The notes: generated from the letters alone by a model not told the origin. A stretch of 64,000 bases of DNA from Maylandia zebra (GCF_041146795.1 NC_135170.1:25352033-25416032), one strand, 5' to 3'; counted from the stretch's first letter, positions 32,543 to 45,469 are shown. Made by a program: numbers and translations.

Positions 32543-33090
32543 CATGTTATGACTCCAAATCCCCAAAAAGTTAGCATTTCCAGCAGCACTGTCCTGTGTA
32601 CTACCTGGACTTTTGAGGGCAGATTTGGGTTCAGTGGGGTTTAATTTTACTGCCTGAACAACAAATCCGTATCTTTAACCCAGAATCCAGCTTGTTATTT
32701 ATTTATTTTTTGGCTTTGAGTGAAGGAGACAAAGGCAGAAAGACAAACAGGTGTTCTTTAAATGTTCAGTGAATTGCAGCACTGGGAAACTTATTGTAGT
32801 AACTGAGGATTTGATAACATAGCAGATCTTTGTGCGAGTGCTTTAGGTAACACATAGCCAGCTGCTTAACAATACCTCCCTGATGCAAGTGCACTGATGC
32901 ATGAATGTGGCTAAAACTTCATTACTCATAGGACATGATTTGGGTTTCCATTAAGTAAAATTGAGGCTTAGATATTGTGCGGGTCTTGAAAGGTGAAACT
33001 TTTTGAGATATCTGTAGCAGTATTGGTCTTACTAGGAGTTAATAGAGTTTTCTTTTTCATTGATAAATAAAATTCAGTGTTTTACTTGTC
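32543..33090 (+). other. dnajb1: dnajb1 3' UTR
   Basis: This is non-coding sequence after the dnajb1 stop, ending near an AATAAA at about 33066-33071. Confidence 0.6.
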
Positions 33091-33201
33091 GTTTACACTA
33101 AGCTATAATGTAAAGCTTTGTGAAAAATACACCTAAAGTGTTCTCAAGGCTGAAAACAGTAGAGCCCTACCAGGACTGATGCTCAGTACGACTCTTATGG
33201 A

Positions 33202-33334
<133 letters not shown>

Positions 33335-33429
33335 GAGATGATATTGTTTATAATTATAAAACTGTCAGCCACAACTTTAAATCCACTAAAAGGTGAAGTG
33401 AGACTTAACATTCATGTGGATGTTATTAC

Positions 33430-34000
33430 ATGTAACACTCACTTAAAGCCCCTATCATGCAGGCCTAGAGGCCAGTTAGTGACCCGCCAACAACCAAAGG
33501 TCGCTAGGGAAAAATGTGCATTCCCAGTCTGGTTAGTGAGTGGTTGCTGGGTGAAGTTGGTTGCAAAGAGATATCACCTGCAGATTTCCACGATCACCCA
33601 AAGGGAGGTGATGCTGACTTGTCTGCAAACACTTGCCAGCTGCTTGTTGAGCAGAATGGAAATGGAGTAAAAGTTGCACCTATTGAAACATAATAGTTTT
33701 GTAGTAAAACACGGGTTTTGCTTTGGAGGTGAGTGCACTCCATTTTTGGTTTGCGTTGCAAGTTTCACTACTGCTCCATGGTTAGATAGCGAATGCTTGC
33801 AGACAAATTAGTGTCTTGTGTAGAAGCAATGGGCGAAAGCAGAAATCTGAGCGTTGACAAGGAGGGTTTTGTGCAGCACCTTAATTGTAGGTTATTTCAC
33901 CTAGCGACAGTCTGCACAAGCAGTCGGGGATGACTAGGACTCAGCGGCCAGTCCCTCGGTCATTACCATTGCTGAAGCCCAAGCTCAACCACTTGTGGCC
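33430..34000. repeat. Interspersed repeat, probably a non-autonomous DNA element
   Basis: The motifs GCAGGCCTAGAGGCCAGTTA, GCTGCTTGTTGAGCAGAATG and ACCTAGCGACAGTCTGCA resemble a high-copy repeat I associate with cichlid genomes. No protein frame is present. The borders and class are uncertain; identification is from memory of the family rather than from inverted repeats seen here. Confidence 0.4.
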
Positions 34001-34009
34001 AGTCTTCTT

Positions 34010-35640
34010 CCCAAGGTGTCACATCGGCCTCGAAACCCTTTAGGTTTCAGTTGATCTTTGGAACGTGGCAGAGGCCTCACTACATAGAGGGTATCTGACA
34101 GGTCAAAGGGGAGGTACCTGTGCACCTGATTGGTGTAAGTACATACACTATGCTAGGGGTATATTTAAAGAGAAAATGATGGGGTCATTGTTTATTAACT
34201 TTCCAGCAGGGCATTTAATAAAATTAGTCATCAACGTACCATGAAGACTTGACAGGTCTCCACACTACACTGTGCTCATCTGTAATGCTGCTCTGTTTCA
34301 TGTGCTGCAGATTATTGTAAAAATGGAGTGAGACTATAAATGATCCCTGTTTAGTATCAGAAAGCATTATATCCCAATGCTAATATATCTGGAGATAGGC
34401 CAATTAACTTATGCTACTACTAATAATAAGATGCACCTTGATGGACCTCCAGTATTTTCCAGATTTTTAATGGAGGACAACAAAGGCATAGGGAGTTTTC
34501 TTTTCTGCAGTTGTAAAGATGGCACATGTTTACTTTTCCAAACTCTTGTTTAACCAGAAGTACACACAAATTATTGCTCATGTAAAATATTTGTTGGAGA
34601 AAAAAATGTGCCAAACATTTGTCCCTATCTTATTGTAATATATGTGTGTAAGTATGTGTCTTAAAATTTGCTGAGGACATGTGTGTATCCTGTCACATGA
34701 CTGAAAATGATCAAAACCTGACTGCATTCATACCCTGTTAAAATGCACAGAGAAATTGATATTTTATACAGAAGTCATGTATTTGTGATGGTTTAATTCA
34801 TCCTTTTTGTTCTTCTAATGGTGTCTGTCTGATTGCAGATTGAATCAAAAGCCAGTGTGTTTATAATTTCTTTTATCCAACCTGTAAAAATGATATGAAA
34901 TGTGCTGCCGTTATATTTCACATGACGATGTGAAAAAGAAGTTTAACCTCCAGCTTTAAAGGCCTGCAACCTTTGATCATTCTGTCTTATATCACGAGTC
35001 TATTGTGCCAGACAGCTTTCACTCTAGCGTGTACAGAATCGGGTGTTGTGTAGTTTCACAGTTGGGTGACGATCCTGAAGACACAGTCTTTGTGATGATG
35101 ATGGAAGCTAGTGAATATTAGTAATTTTAGTATCAGTGTGACTGTCAGAGAAAAATAAGTAAACCTCATGATAGTCAGGAACTGCCGCTTCGTCCTGCTT
35201 CTGCACATGGTGTAACGTGAATGTAGAGATGTGTAATCTCTCTAATTTCTCTCTATTTTATTTTATTATTTTTTTACAGAATGAATGATTTCTTTTTTTC
35301 TTTTTAAAGGAAAACAGATCCTTTTTTTTGTTTACCTCGTTTATGTTTTGAAATTTCTCAGGTTGGGATTCAGAAGCCTTTGATTTTTAACAACAAAAGT
35401 TTTATGAATTGATAATAGGAAATATGGAAATTTCTACTTGGCCTTTCCTATGCTGTGATGATTAGCATTTCCACAATAAAGAAACTGGCAAACCAAACTG
35501 GCCAATACTGCCTCACTTACTGTCCAATGTTTTAATTATATAGCTGAATTGTAACAACAGTTTCCCTTAAAATCTTTTCTCAGGTTTCACTGTATCCAGC
35601 ACGTTATCTAGCAAGCCTCATACATTTTGGTTTAGAGGGA
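34010..35640. other. Intergenic, no gene seen
   Basis: This is AT-rich sequence with short poly-T tracts and no recognisable exon, RNA gene or repeat end. Confidence 0.45.
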
Positions 35641-35649
35641 CTATGCTTA

Positions 35650-37330
35650 AATTTAGGGCTTAATTTATTTCAAGTTAACGACCAAATAATATTACAGAAA
35701 AATGCCCAACAATCAAATGACCCCTTCCAACCCCCTTAAAGAACCATGTGGTGACAGTAGAAAGGAAAAACTTGCTTTTAACAGGAAGAAACCTCTGGCA
35801 GACACAGGATCTTGGAGGGGCAACAATCTGCTGAAGCCGGCTGTGAGGGGAAAGAGAAAAGAAAAGAGGCATTCGCAGAGATGAGGAGAAAACAAACTAT
35901 CTCAGAGAAAAGATAAAATCACATGGCAAAAAAAAATGCTCATTGCATCATAGGAAGTTCCTCGGCAGCCTGAGCTTATGGCAGCATATCTAAGAGATGG
36001 TTATGATGGGGTCTAGTTATTCAAGACTCGTGTGTGTGCAAGAAGAAATATTTTAGTTTAAATTCTAGAACTAACAAAGTGTCAGTGAAGAGAAGCCAAT
36101 ACGGGAGAAAGGCGGTCTGTGTTCTAGTCCCTTTTGCTACTCCCACTTCAGTGTTTTGGATCAACTGGCTCTCCAGAGATCTTTCAGAGCAACCTGACAA
36201 TAGTGATTAACAATGGTCCAATCTAAGAATAACACATGCATGAACTAGTTTGTCAGCATGTCAGACATACTTCAAAAATGACTACCAGGTTCCTCAAAGT
36301 GTTACTGGAGGCTAACTTAACCCTCCACTGCATAGCGTTGCCCTGAGGCAACAAACCACATTTTCATGCCTTACACTACATGAGAGACATCTCCATTAGG
36401 AGGCAAGATAAAGATCACTATTTTACATGTTTATGGACTAACCTATTTTACAGGTTAGTGGTTCAATCCCTGGCTCCTCCAGTCTGCATGTCAAGAATGT
36501 GAATGTGTATGAATGTAGTTAGGAAGCACTCAGTTAAGCAAAAGTGGGTGAATGTGGCATGTTGTATAGAGCACTTTGAGTAATCTGGGAGAGTAGAAAA
36601 GCGCTATATAAAAATCAGTCCATTCACTGTCTGAACAGAGTTTCGGCATGTTACTTTTGCACTGTTTTGCATGTTCTGGCACATGTTGTTATTGCATGGC
36701 TTGATTAAGGTACACATTAGGCTGACATCTGGGGCCAGAGCTCAAACTGTTCTGGGCCAGCACAGGGCCAGCAGTGTGTCTACAACTGGCCCGTGGCTGC
36801 ACACCACCTACAGATGGCCCACATACCGCAATGAATGACGGCCCTTTGGCCCAGACCAGGTTTGTCAAATTTTATGATTGATATATTATTAGGGACCCTA
36901 AAGCTCCCCCAAAATAGGGAGAAATATTTTATTCCCCAAAAATTAAAAAGTCATGCTGTAGAGGGATAATGTCATCCAGAGTACATAGACACCAGGTTTC
37001 TGAGGTTTTGTCACAATTAAGAAGTAGAAAATTGGAGGTCAGGAATGCCTATAGTATAACGAACCAAGTTGTCTAATCTGGTTTCATAAATAAATACAGC
37101 AAGGTACTATTTGCATAGCAATGGAAATGCATGCAGTGTTTTCTAAAGATGTTACCCAGGGAAAACATGTATGAGGTAAAAGGTATTGGTCGCAGCACAG
37201 AGCCCTGTGGAACTCTATGTGACGAAGAATCCCTGTTTACATGAACAAATTGTGGTAATTGGTATTGAAGTACAGAGACAGATACACTGTCAGAAACTAT
37301 AAGAATATTAGTGACCCACACTAGTGTTAC
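35650..37330. repeat. Old copy of a long cichlid interspersed repeat, with a SINE inside
   Basis: The order of motifs (AACAATCAAATGACCCCTT, TTTAACAGGAAGAAACCTCT, CATTGCATCATAGGAAGTTC, then AGCCCTGTGGAACTCTATG near 37200) parallels the younger copy at 52733-53362 but is much more diverged and extends further. A SINE tail (36445-36640) and a GGCCC-rich stretch (about 36730-36870) interrupt it. There is no coding frame. Confidence 0.5.
36445..36640 (+). mobile_element. tRNA-derived SINE (AFC-like), 5'-truncated
   Basis: GGTTCAATCCCTGG is a good polymerase III B box. It is followed by CTCCTCCAGTCTGCATGTCA, a GAATGTGTATGAATG body and the tail AAAAGCGCTATATAAAAATC. This matches the African cichlid AFC/V-SINE organisation as I know it. 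The A-box portion is absent, so it is not a functional tRNA gene or full SINE. Confidence 0.65.
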
Positions 37331-37379
37331 TTTTGTGCTATGATAAACTCTTCAAATGGACTATTTTACATTTTTTTAA

Positions 37380-37500
37380 AAGGTCTTGACGCATGCTCAA
37401 TCATCCAGGTAAGTAAATCCCAAAAGATTGATTCTATTCATCTGGAAGTAGCGTTTTCAGTAGAAGAACAGAATCAACTTTTTGGGATTTTTAATAAGTT
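37380..37500. repeat. Inverted-repeat element, about 120 bp
   Basis: The arms AAATCCCAAAAGATTGATTC (about 37416) and GAATCAACTTTTTGGGATTT (about 37472) are near-perfect inverted complements flanking a spacer of about 35 bp. This could fold as a stem-loop and resembles a small high-copy fish repeat. The class is unknown. Confidence 0.5.
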
Positions 37501-38379
37501 TCTGTATTAGTCTTATTTGAATTGTTCAAAGAAACCATGTAATTATTCCCGTTGTATTAAAGTGTCCTTGTCTCTTTTTTATTTACTGTGTAAAAATGAA
37601 CAGAATTCAGATTAGATATCATCTAGATATCTTCTATTCAGATAAAAATAGCAATTTCGTGGTTAAAACTGTGCAGTCTTGGTTTTATTTTGAAGACCGC
37701 AAGCGGAAATACGTCTGTCTGCCTCGATAGTCGGAAATATCATATGCACGAATAAAAAAAAACTGTGTCACTTTCAAGGACACCATAAGCAGCCAGTTAA
37801 TACATCCAAGCTGTTAAAGAAAAGGTTTCTACAGGGCTTGTTTTGTTCGCCTGTAAAGAACACATCGAGGAACTAGACATACAAACGTCAGCGTCAGAAA
37901 CACTAAATGCTTCCGGCAAGAACCTTCAAAATTAAAGTTTTATAATTGACAGCTGTCGTAAATGATTTTGGCCTCCAGGGGGAGGTGTATGCTCACAGCT
38001 ATCAGCGCTCATAAGCGAAATAGCAACAATATCAAAAGTTTAAGAAGACAACGGCATCCAAACGTTTCGTAAAAACTAAAGAAACGCTTCATAATATTCA
38101 TACATTCACAGTACACATTTATATATAATTTAATGACAGTAATGATGTAACTTCGACTCAAAGATCCTGTAAAATGTCAAAATAGCAGACCTCTAATAGA
38201 CATATCCATGTGATTTTTTTTACTACATTTTAACCAAACATTGCTTTACACTCATGTCGTTCTTATTCTTCTTGATTAAACTTTAAAATCCGGACTATGA
38301 AGCAGTCGCTCTGGGGAAAGTTGGTGTTTACGAGAAACCTTGAATGCGTCACTGTTCCACCCCTGTTGGGCTGGCACTA

Positions 38380-38568
38380 AGCTAACTCTACAGCAGCATA
38401 CCGACACACATACACACAGATACACTGTACCCTTAAACCTTAATAGGCCAATTTAGCCTGTTCGTTACGCAGAAGTAAGAAATATTAAACACTGTCTGTA
38501 TAGCTGTAACGTCATTTGCGAGTGCACCGTTAGCAGGCTAACGATAGTTGGCTGAAACTCGTGCTCTG
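38380..38568 (+). promoter_or_regulatory. gipc1: Probable gipc1 promoter and non-coding first exon
   Basis: A CG-containing stretch with a CRE-like half-site (AACGTCAT near 38507) ends in a consensus splice donor, CTCTG|GTAAGA, at about 38569. A matching acceptor, TTTTACAG, lies at about 40166 before the coding exon. A 5' UTR exon spliced over 1.6 kb, with a Tc1 relic in the intron, would explain both sites. This is inference; no transcript evidence is available. Confidence 0.35.
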
Positions 38569-38905
38569 GTAAGAATGACTCGCCTTCCATGTTTACTGCG
38601 ATCTTGATTCAGCTAGCTAGATAGCTAATCAATCTTGAGAAAGAGTAACGGTGTAACTCACTAACATGGGGGATTGCCAGTCAAAGATTCAGCTGCATGT
38701 TTCATGAGCTGTCTGATAACTGTCTGATAACTGATTAAGTGGCCACTGGAGTATTAACTGTTATTCGTTATTTGTGTTGCTACAAGTGGAAGATGTTTGA
38801 CTGCGTCTTGGAGCTAGCAGCTAACGTTAGCGTTTTCTAATGTAATGAATGTTCAAGCTATAATGTGTAGACAGTGTTCAGAAGAAGCAATTTATACAGC
38901 TTATA

Positions 38906-40104
38906 CAGTACTGTGCAAAGGTCTCAAGCCAACCCTCGTTTCTTTATATTTTGTTTGGGAAATTGAGAAGGGGTGCAGTGATTTATTGAAACATGTGCAA
39001 ACACCCATTGAAATACAGTATGTAAGGCAAAACAGAATTTGTATAATTAGCTTGAATGTCTGTATTTTGTATGACTACGTTTATTCTTCAACACAGCCTA
39101 AACTTTCTTAGGCGAGTGTGGCTTTCATGTAATTTTCATTAAGTAGTCTGTGGGAATAGTTCTCCAGGCTCTTTGGATGTTGGCTGTCAAGATGATCCCT
39201 GCTTCAGTAATTAAAGTTTGAGGTCTGGGGAGGCCAGGCCATGACTGATAGTGTTCCTCTGCTTTTGCTGTGTTTTTGGGATCACTGTCATGCTGAAATA
39301 TGAAAGCAGCTAGACACTCCAGACTGTATTGCAATTTTCTGATTGTAATTTTCTGGATTCAGAATTCCATCCGCTTTGCCAAGATCAGCAGTTTGCAGCC
39401 ATAAACTCCCGTAGACATTCACTGTTGTACCTCTCTCCTGGCCGCCTCCATACTTATCGATGATGATTTGAACGAAAAATGTCAAATATGCCATTGAATT
39501 TCAGTCCAGACTTTTCTTTCTGTTTCTATTCATTAAGAATGGCTTCTTGACAGCCACTGTTCCACTGAGACTATTTCTGATGAGGCTTCATTGAGCAGTA
39601 GATGGCTCGATTGAAGCTTCAGCATGTCTTTAGGTCCCATTTCAGGTCTTTGCTGGATTTTTTTATTTTTTCCTATTTTCTAAGGACATGACAAGTATTT
39701 GGCGTGTAGCTCCTTGAGAATCACCTTGTTTGTGCAAGGATACTATTTTATAACTGTCAGACTGTGTTATCTTCTTTATAGATGTATCTAAAGAAATGGG
39801 AACAAATTGTGTTTTCTGTGACAGGCTGCTGCAGTGTTTAACAAAGTGCCTCAAGACCGTTTTAAACAGATTCTTTGCTAAAGTTCTGTGCCTTTTTTAT
39901 CCTTGAAATGATTCACAAGTTATTGTTAATTGGGTAAGAAATAAACAAACAAAACAAAGCCCCCTGAAAATAGTCAGAACCAAGGACTTGACTGTAAATT
40001 ACAGAAAAAAACCCAGCCAATGTGCAAGATTACAAGAAATTTTGGCTCCCTGGATACAAAAAATAAAGAAATAAGTTGTGACTCTAGACTTTTGCATGCC
40101 ACTG
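38906..40104 (-). mobile_element. Tc1/mariner-like DNA transposon relic (copy 2)
   Basis: The terminal inverted repeats are CAGTACTGTGCAAAGGTCTC at 38906 and, reversed, the right end ACTTTTGCATGCCACTG at about 40088-40104; the left end follows a TA. Decayed transposase codons read on the minus strand: FIFQHDSDPKNTAKA near 39270-39300 resembles the Tc1 catalytic motif QDNDPKHTA, and an N-terminal helix-turn-helix trace (IVSLHKQGDSQGATRQI) lies near 39690-39750. Multiple stops and frame shifts are present. It is the same family as the copy at 3776. Confidence 0.8.
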
Positions 40105-40435
40105 CGTATGTACAATCCATGGTACATGTATAAAGAAGAAAGAGTTTTTTGTCTCTTGTTTTACAGCTGAAAACCTTCCACTGGAGGCTGCTGGACTTGA
40201 CAGATCCAGCTATGTGAGCTGCTCTGATGTGTGGATTCCTAAATCCATACAGTGCGTGGTTGAGACGGCTCTCAAGCTGGTCTAGAGGACAACACTATTA
40301 CTGTGACATACATATCCAGCAGACCTGCAGCTGATTTAGCTGAGCAGGTGTATGTTGGTCAAAGTTGTAGCATAACTCCCCAGAGCTGCCTCCATCCTCC
40401 CTTCCTCTCCCTCTGCAACCCCTCATAGGACTACT

Positions 40436-42578
40436 ATGCCACTGGGATTGGGAAGAAGGAAGAAGGCGTCCCCGCTGGTCGAGAACGAGGAAGCGGAGCC
40501 TATCCGCGCGGGTCTCAATGTGCCAGGTATGGAAGGCATCGATGGTGGGGTCGTCGGGCTGGGAGAAGGCGCCACCTCCGAAGGCCTGCCGCCGCCACCT
40601 AACAGCATGCGGCCTCGCCTCATCTTCCACACCCAGCTCGCTCACGGCAGCCCCACAGGCCGCATCGAGGGCTTCAGTAACGTGCGGGAGCTTTACGCCA
40701 AGATTGGCGAGGCTTTTGGGATACCACCGTCAGAGGTAAGCCTTCCTGCAGACATTAATGGATTTGAGGATTTATAGATTTGCTCCAGATATGCTTGTGG
40801 CAGAATTTACCTGATGTTTGTCTTCCTTCACAGGTTATGTTTTGCACTCTGAACACTCACAAGGTGGACATGGATAAACTATTGGGAGGTCAGATCGGGC
40901 TAGAGGACTTTATTTTTGCCCACATTAAAGGCCAGAGAAAGGAGATAGAGGTGTTCAAAGGCGAGGATGCGCTGGGGTTGACGATCACTGATAATGGAGC
41001 CGGCTACGCTTTCATCAAGGTGAGGAATGTTTAAGTGATGGAGAAAGTGTTTTTTTATTGACTCAAGCACCACCGGGTAAAGGCGTGACCCTGGAATGAA
41101 AGTGAATCAATTACTTGCTGTAGGGAGAAAGCGATGAGCTTAATAGTGAATTGGATTTTTTTTTTGTTTTGATGGTTTTTCAGAGGATTCGTGAGGGCAG
41201 CATCATCCACCAGATCCAGGTCATCAACGTGGGGGATATGATAGAGTCGATTAATGGCCACCGCCTTATTGGCTGTCGACACTACGAAGTGGCCAAGATG
41301 CTGAAGGAGCTTCCCAAAGGAAAGGAGTTCACCATCAAGCTGGTGGAGCCTCTTAAAGCCTTTGGTAGGTGCTGGAAGAAGATGCTTGAAAACCTAGTTT
41401 GAAGGGACCTGTTAGGGCTTTCCTTTTTTCCTATCATTTATAGATATATAGTTTTATATGGTAGGAATTTGGATAAAAATGTTTTTAAAAAATTACATTA
41501 GCATATTTCCCCCCAAAAAACAGTCTGGTTTCGGCCTGCTCTTAACACATTGAGGGTTTTTTTTGTACCCTTAGATCTGTAGGATGTCACTGAGGAAGAG
41601 ACATCCTTTACATATGAGGGGTAGCCAATCAGAAGAAAGCTGGCTTAGAGCGAGGGGGAGGGCAGGTCAAACAGCTAGTTCTAGACAAAGGATTGAAGTT
41701 TTTGGCTGTGGCAAGGCCTAATATGAGGTAAATAAAGGTTATTTTGAACAGTGACTTGACACTTCTAATGTAGAGCAACCCCACAGGGTGTACAGGTTTG
41801 TTTTTGTGCCAGGATTCTAGGTCTGCGTCTTGGACCCACCTTTTCACTTGCTCTCTTACAAATATATATTTCATCGTGCTAATAACATCCTTATTAGTAC
41901 ATCAGATGTCCTAAACAGAAACCTAGAGTGGTAAACGAACTACGTTTTCAGTTTTCCAGCTCACGGAGTAATAAGTAGAGAGTAATAAAGAGGATGAAGA
42001 CTGCCGCAGCAGAAGGAGAAATCTTTAATTATTTCTGAAAAGGTTTAATTCTGTTTTGTAGACATGATTAGCCAGAGATCTGGTGGGTCTAGGTCAGCTT
42101 CAGGGGTTCAGCTGGGGACCGGCAGAGGAACCCTTCGTCTTCGCTCTAAAGGGCCTGCCACTGTGGAGGAGCTGGTGAGCATGCCTGCAAGACCTGTGAA
42201 CTAATAACTGGTGGTTGTACTGTTTAAATAAAATGTCCCGTTGCTGCTCTTCTAGCCCTCTGCATTTGAGGAAAAGGCCATCGAGAAAGTGGATGACCTG
42301 CTCGAGAGTTATATGGGCATCAGAGACAGCGAGCTGGGTGAGTGTGAGTCCCCGATGGCTCTGTGAGTGTCTCACTTAGCGTGATGTGAGTTAAAAAAGA
42401 TCTTATGTTTTTTTTCTTCCCCTCAGCGGCTACCATGGTGGAGCTGGGAAAAGACAAAAAGAACCCGGATGAGTTTGCAGAGGCTTTAGATGAAACCCTG
42501 GGAGACTTTGCCTTCCCCGATGAGTTTGTTTTCGATGTGTGGGGCGCCATCGGAGACGCTAAGGTCGGGCGGGTTTAA
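40436..42578 (+). CDS. gipc1: GIPC1: PDZ-domain endocytic adaptor
   Basis: Six coding exons: 40436-40735, 40834-41019, 41184-41364, 42062-42174, 42256-42337, 42427-42578; 1014 nt, 337 aa (human 333). The start [10 protein letters not shown] equals the human start. The GIPC homology 1 region contains [20 protein letters not shown]; the central PDZ domain (about residues 140-225) has the binding loop [17 protein letters not shown] and ends near EFTIKLVEP; the C-terminal GH2 domain ([20 protein letters not shown] ... [15 protein letters not shown]) binds myosin VI in the family. GIPC1 is cytosolic and links receptors such as neuropilin-1, TrkA or integrins to myosin VI on endocytic vesicles. All borders are GT-AG and in phase. 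The last residue is Val where human has Tyr. Only the 5' UTR structure is uncertain. Confidence 0.96.
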
Positions 42579-44650
42579 CGACAGAACCGAAGCAGAACGA
42601 CCTGCTTTGCGTGTGTGCTTGTTACACCCACAACATTGAGCACTACTAGAAAACCACAACACTACCGTCATGAGTTTGTTTTTATTCCACTGCGCACTCT
42701 TTCTATTTTTTTGAGTTTGTACTGTTTATTTTTGTTTGTTTTTGGGAGACTCATCCTTAAAAATGAGGATAATCCAGTAAACGGGAGAGGAAGGTGACTA
42801 TGATGACTTCCAAAGTGCTTTTATTTGTCTTCCAGCTGTTCCCAGAAAATACGAGCACGCCAACGAGCATTTCCTTCGACTGCGTCACATGAACCTGCAT
42901 GTCATTGTTGTAGTTGCTGGCAGTGGACCAAACACGGGGCAGGTTTCTAAAATGGGAGAAATGGCAAAACAGAGGCTGACACAGAGGAGATTGATATGGA
43001 TCTTTTTTTTTTTTTTTTTTTTTGATTGTTGCACTGTGTTGCACGCGCTGTAAACCAACTACGGAAGTGAGCATGGATTACACTGTACCTGTTGAGCGAC
43101 TCTGTTATTGCACAAGCATGGGTCTCCCTGAAGTACAGTGTCGTCCTGAAACACTAAATGTTACTGTGATGGATCAGTTTTACAAGCATGTGCTGTTACA
43201 TTTCTCTCCTCATAATGAATTTTGCTGGTTTTCCTTTTTCTTTTTCTTTCTTTTCTTTTTAAGTAAAGGTAAAAGGAGTGTTCTCGGAGAGAAGTCATAG
43301 TAAATTGTAGCTCCTGACTAAAAAGACCAGAGGTGTTTGTTTACTGTTAACACATTCCGTGATGTAATGAAGTTAACCGTGCAGACTGTCTTTCACACAT
43401 TTGACAGTGTTTGAGAAAATCAGTGTTCATTTACTTTCATTGAAGTATGTGCTAGGAGAAAGAGAAGAACGGCGGTCTCCAGCTTGTGGATCGTGTTGAC
43501 TTGTTATTTTTTTATAGCCGGTGTGTTTTTTATATGAGGTGACGTGATGTCTATTTTAAAACAAGGTTTGCATAACTGACGAATAATGAAAACTTGTGTT
43601 GCAGTTTATTATGGAGAGCAGTATTACAGAAGAAGAAAGAAGTGATGAGTTGGAGTAGTTGTGTTTAAAAAAAGAAAAAAAAAGAAAAGACAATAGATCT
43701 GCCTTCATTTCTTCTTATTTCTTACATTTTATATACTTTGTTAGAAGTCTGCGTTCTGGTGCGTGCGATTGAAAAATGAGAACACTTGAAGCAGAATGGG
43801 ACCAAATGAGTTTCATCTCCTGCAGTCGTTTGTTCACTGAAAGGAAAAAAATACAGCGGCAATGTTGCGCCAGCTACTTGGTTTAGGTAAACACACGTCT
43901 TAAAGAACTCTGGGTGTTTAGCCTTTTCTGTATATCCAAATGTATGAAGCTATTTTGTAGTTTTGTTTGATTCTTTCAGAGTTCATGGATACCTAAATGG
44001 GTTATGATGCTAGAATACTGTAAAACTAAGGAGAAGACATTATTTTGATGGCTTTGTATTACACCGGTGTCAGTGTCCAAATATAATGCAATAACATCCA
44101 CACAGCAGCCGTCCTTCTGTTTCTTCTTTCATCAACTTAGCACAACAAACTGCCCCGTGGCGTCTGGTCTGAAAAATCTTGATTTGGATGAGTTTATTCA
44201 ACACTTTGAGCCACTATTGTGAAACAAAGAGACCAAACTGCAACAAACCCGTAGTCTTTTCCAAGATTCTGAGAAACCGTGCCCGAGAGCACTTTCTGTG
44301 TTTGTGTTTCTTCTCACTCCTGTGTCTTCTTGAAATATAAATGACATTTAACTAGACAGTGAACTAGGTGTCAGCAGGTAATAAGATCTCTCTGGGTCAA
44401 CATGATAGTGCTGGTCAAGCTCAGCGAGGTCACGTACAGGCCTCAATGGAGGGAGGTGACAAACTGAAGAGCCGCCGATGTTCCTGCCACTTTATAAAGG
44501 GGCTTTTTCAGCATTTCTTTAATAGGATTTTCAGATGAGTTACTGCAGTTCAAACATTGCAGACAGGCCAAGTCTCACTAAAAAGTGCAAAGAAAGTCTA
44601 TGAGACCAAACGTCAAATATAATTGCAATTAACAATAAATATTTTGTTAA
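42579..44650 (+). other. gipc1: gipc1 3' UTR and downstream sequence
   Basis: No coding exon is present. There is a poly-T run at about 43003-43023, and AT-rich sequence typical of long fish 3' UTRs. Candidate polyadenylation signals are weak until an AATAAA near 44633, so the end of the transcript is uncertain. Confidence 0.4.
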
Positions 44651-45153
44651 ACGTGACACTAAATTTGAAGCATGAAGATGAGACAATGACAGTACAAATG
44701 AGGAAAAAAACATTGTATTTAATGAAATGAGTAACAAGAGTGTGTGTGTGCGCGCTGCACATGCAAGGATGTCCTCTGTAACTATGAATGTCAGACATGG
44801 TGATGTATGAGGCTCTAGAAAATGATATTACTGAGAGGAGATATAGATGGAGAGATGTCATAAATAACTAAATAAGAATGACTAATAATAACAAAGATAA
44901 TGATAATAAGGACAGTAATAGTAAATACATAAATAAAAGGAACAGAGAAATAGGGTTATGCATAATAATTGAGTAAAAACTATATCTGTAATTGGCTTGG
45001 ATTTGGCCTTCCTCGCCACATCACCTGCTCCAGAGGGTCCCAAGAATGACAATAATAGCAAAATTACTTGTTTTGCTATTATTATACTTCAAGCTTATTT
45101 TTATTCGAGGTTTGTGAGTACACAATGTCTTTGTTCTAGTTTGAACAACAGAC

Positions 45154-45189
45154 CTTTTACCAGGTAAGTGTTACCTTACCTGGTAAAAG
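45154..45189. repeat. Perfect 15-bp inverted repeat (hairpin) containing a splice-donor consensus
   Basis: The arm CTTTTACCAGGTAAG, loop TGTTAC and the exact reverse complement form a 36-nt hairpin about 280 bp upstream of the TRIM start codon. The left arm includes CAG|GTAAG, an ideal 5' splice site, at 45162-45169. Confidence 0.85.
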
Positions 45190-45469
45190 CTTAAAGTTTA
45201 ACTTTGGTTCACTATTACGACCTTTTTTCTACATAGAAGAATTTTCAATAGGCTGGACTGTGTCCAGTTTCCTAAGCTTCCCTGAGGCTAACAAATGAGG
45301 GGTGGTGACATGTCCTGTATTTACTACAAGCGAGGTAAACAAGTTCTTCAAGTCCCTGTTGCTTTATAACCTTGGTTGCTCATAAACTGTGTCCAGACTG
45401 CTCTCTGGACTCCCTGCAGGGTACTTACAGACAGCAGCTCCCCCTCCCACACACCCTACATCAAGAACC

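Noticed and set aside
36445-36640. A tRNA gene
   Set aside because: Only a B box is present, with SINE body and tail after it; there is no A box and no cloverleaf.
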